Program-made: the position numbers and the translations under genes
Notes under the pieces: generated by a model
Told to the model about the DNA's origin: nothing
Database searches by the model: none
Seen by the model: the letters and a program-made list of their open reading frames with translations, nothing else
Part shown: positions 63,655 to 64,000 of the stretch, in pieces
How the letters are laid out: each line of letters begins with the position of its first letter
How positions within the stretch are numbered: position 1 is the first letter of the stretch
DNA from: Nitrospira sp. KM1
GTDB taxonomy: Bacteria > Nitrospirota > Nitrospiria > Nitrospirales > Nitrospiraceae
Direction: 5' to 3'
DNA: 64,000 nt
Assembly (NCBI RefSeq): GCF_011405515.1
Contig: NZ_AP022671.1
Coordinates: 186,001-250,000 of the forward strand

Positions 63655-64000
63655 TCATAGCCAGTTGTTTAACAACAAAAATGGCGACCAATAGGCCGGA
63701 TGCTCGTACACACGATCTTCCAGGAGCTTGATCTGTGCGCTTTGCATGGCCTTGGCCTTCGATACTCCAGGCGATCGAAGCTGACGATAGAATTCTGTGA
63801 CGAGAGTCGCTGAAGCCTCGTCATTGATGAACCAAAGCGTTGCCAATGCGCTCCTCGCCCCGGCCTTAATTGCTACACCGGCCAGGCCCAATGCCGCACG
63901 GTCGTCACCGACTCCCGTTTGGCAGGCGCTCAGGGTAAGCAGTTCGAGCGGATCCTGTCTAAATCGGAATAAACCGATTAAACGATCAAGATTGCTCATC
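63655..64000 (-). CDS. CHAT-domain protease, C-terminal part
   Basis: The gene continues beyond the right edge, so the N-terminal part is missing. Visible: LLTLSACQTGVGDDRAALGL with the catalytic Cys, then AGVAIKAGARSALATLWFIN, then HPAYWSPFLLLNNWL, the typical end of CHAT (caspase-HetF-associated TPR) domains. The catalytic His would be upstream, outside the window. CHAT proteases are often joined to TPR repeats and act in signalling or defence. Confidence 0.9.
   Translation of the reverse strand, partial: MSNLDRLIGLFRFRQDPLELLTLSACQTGVGDDRAALGLAGVAIKAGARSALATLWFINDEASATLVTEFYRQLRSPGVSKAKAMQSAQIKLLEDRVYEHPAYWSPFLLLNNWL

Overview
The window looks like chromosomal DNA of a Gram-negative, didermic, respiring bacterium. 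The mixture of outer-membrane barrels, many lipoproteins, a class II copper nitrite reductase fused to cytochrome c, a b6f-type cytochrome b fused to cytochrome c, an octaheme-TPR cytochrome, DUF1254 proteins and repeated arylsulfatases suggests a Nitrospira-like member of Nitrospirota. That assignment is inferred from gene content only. I saw no rRNA, tRNA, CRISPR array or recognisable transposase.

Layout. 1-2824: the 3' end of a GH13 amylase-type gene, two small lipoproteins, and a convergent AraC-type regulator. 2996-53072: about 50 kb in which every gene I accept lies on the + strand, and nearly all products are exported (lipoproteins, periplasmic proteins, outer-membrane barrels, sulfatases, a patatin). 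Paralogous families recur in it: two SYLF proteins, two glycine-zipper proteins, two YYRVTDP lipoproteins, three periplasmic helical proteins, three YGWQ-type lipoproteins (one divergent), two BON lipoproteins, two DUF1254/1214 proteins, and four intact sulfatases plus two decayed ones. Phosphoglucose isomerase and a respiratory cassette (Rieske, NirK-cytochrome c, cytochrome b-cytochrome c; 24138-27660) are embedded in it. 53091-57936: a minus-strand three-gene signalling unit (periplasmic substrate-binding protein, histidine kinase, NtrC-type sigma-54 activator). 57990-62767: a segment bounded by two inverted copies of a MITE-like repeat, holding a REC-multi-PAS protein, an internally deleted TonB-dependent receptor, a ribbon-helix-helix-like protein and a small membrane protein. 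62811-64000: a DUF928 protein downstream of the 3' end of a CHAT protease gene.

How it may work together. Seven intergenic copies of a palindrome, CTGTCA-N4-TGACAG, lie upstream of SYLF, patatin, sulfatase, HAD-phosphatase and small-membrane-peptide genes. A TG dinucleotide sits at a fixed distance downstream in six of the seven. This looks like a promoter class shared by an envelope regulon; the AraC-type gene next to the first copy is one candidate regulator. The respiratory cassette could encode a cytochrome bc-type complex in which a nitrite reductase carries the terminal cytochrome c, which would link quinol oxidation directly to nitrite reduction. Gene remnants (a sulfatase N-terminus beside a broken DUF333 lipoprotein gene, a sulfatase C-terminus, a BatD-like C-terminus, a collapsed TonB receptor) show that the region is actively duplicating and decaying.
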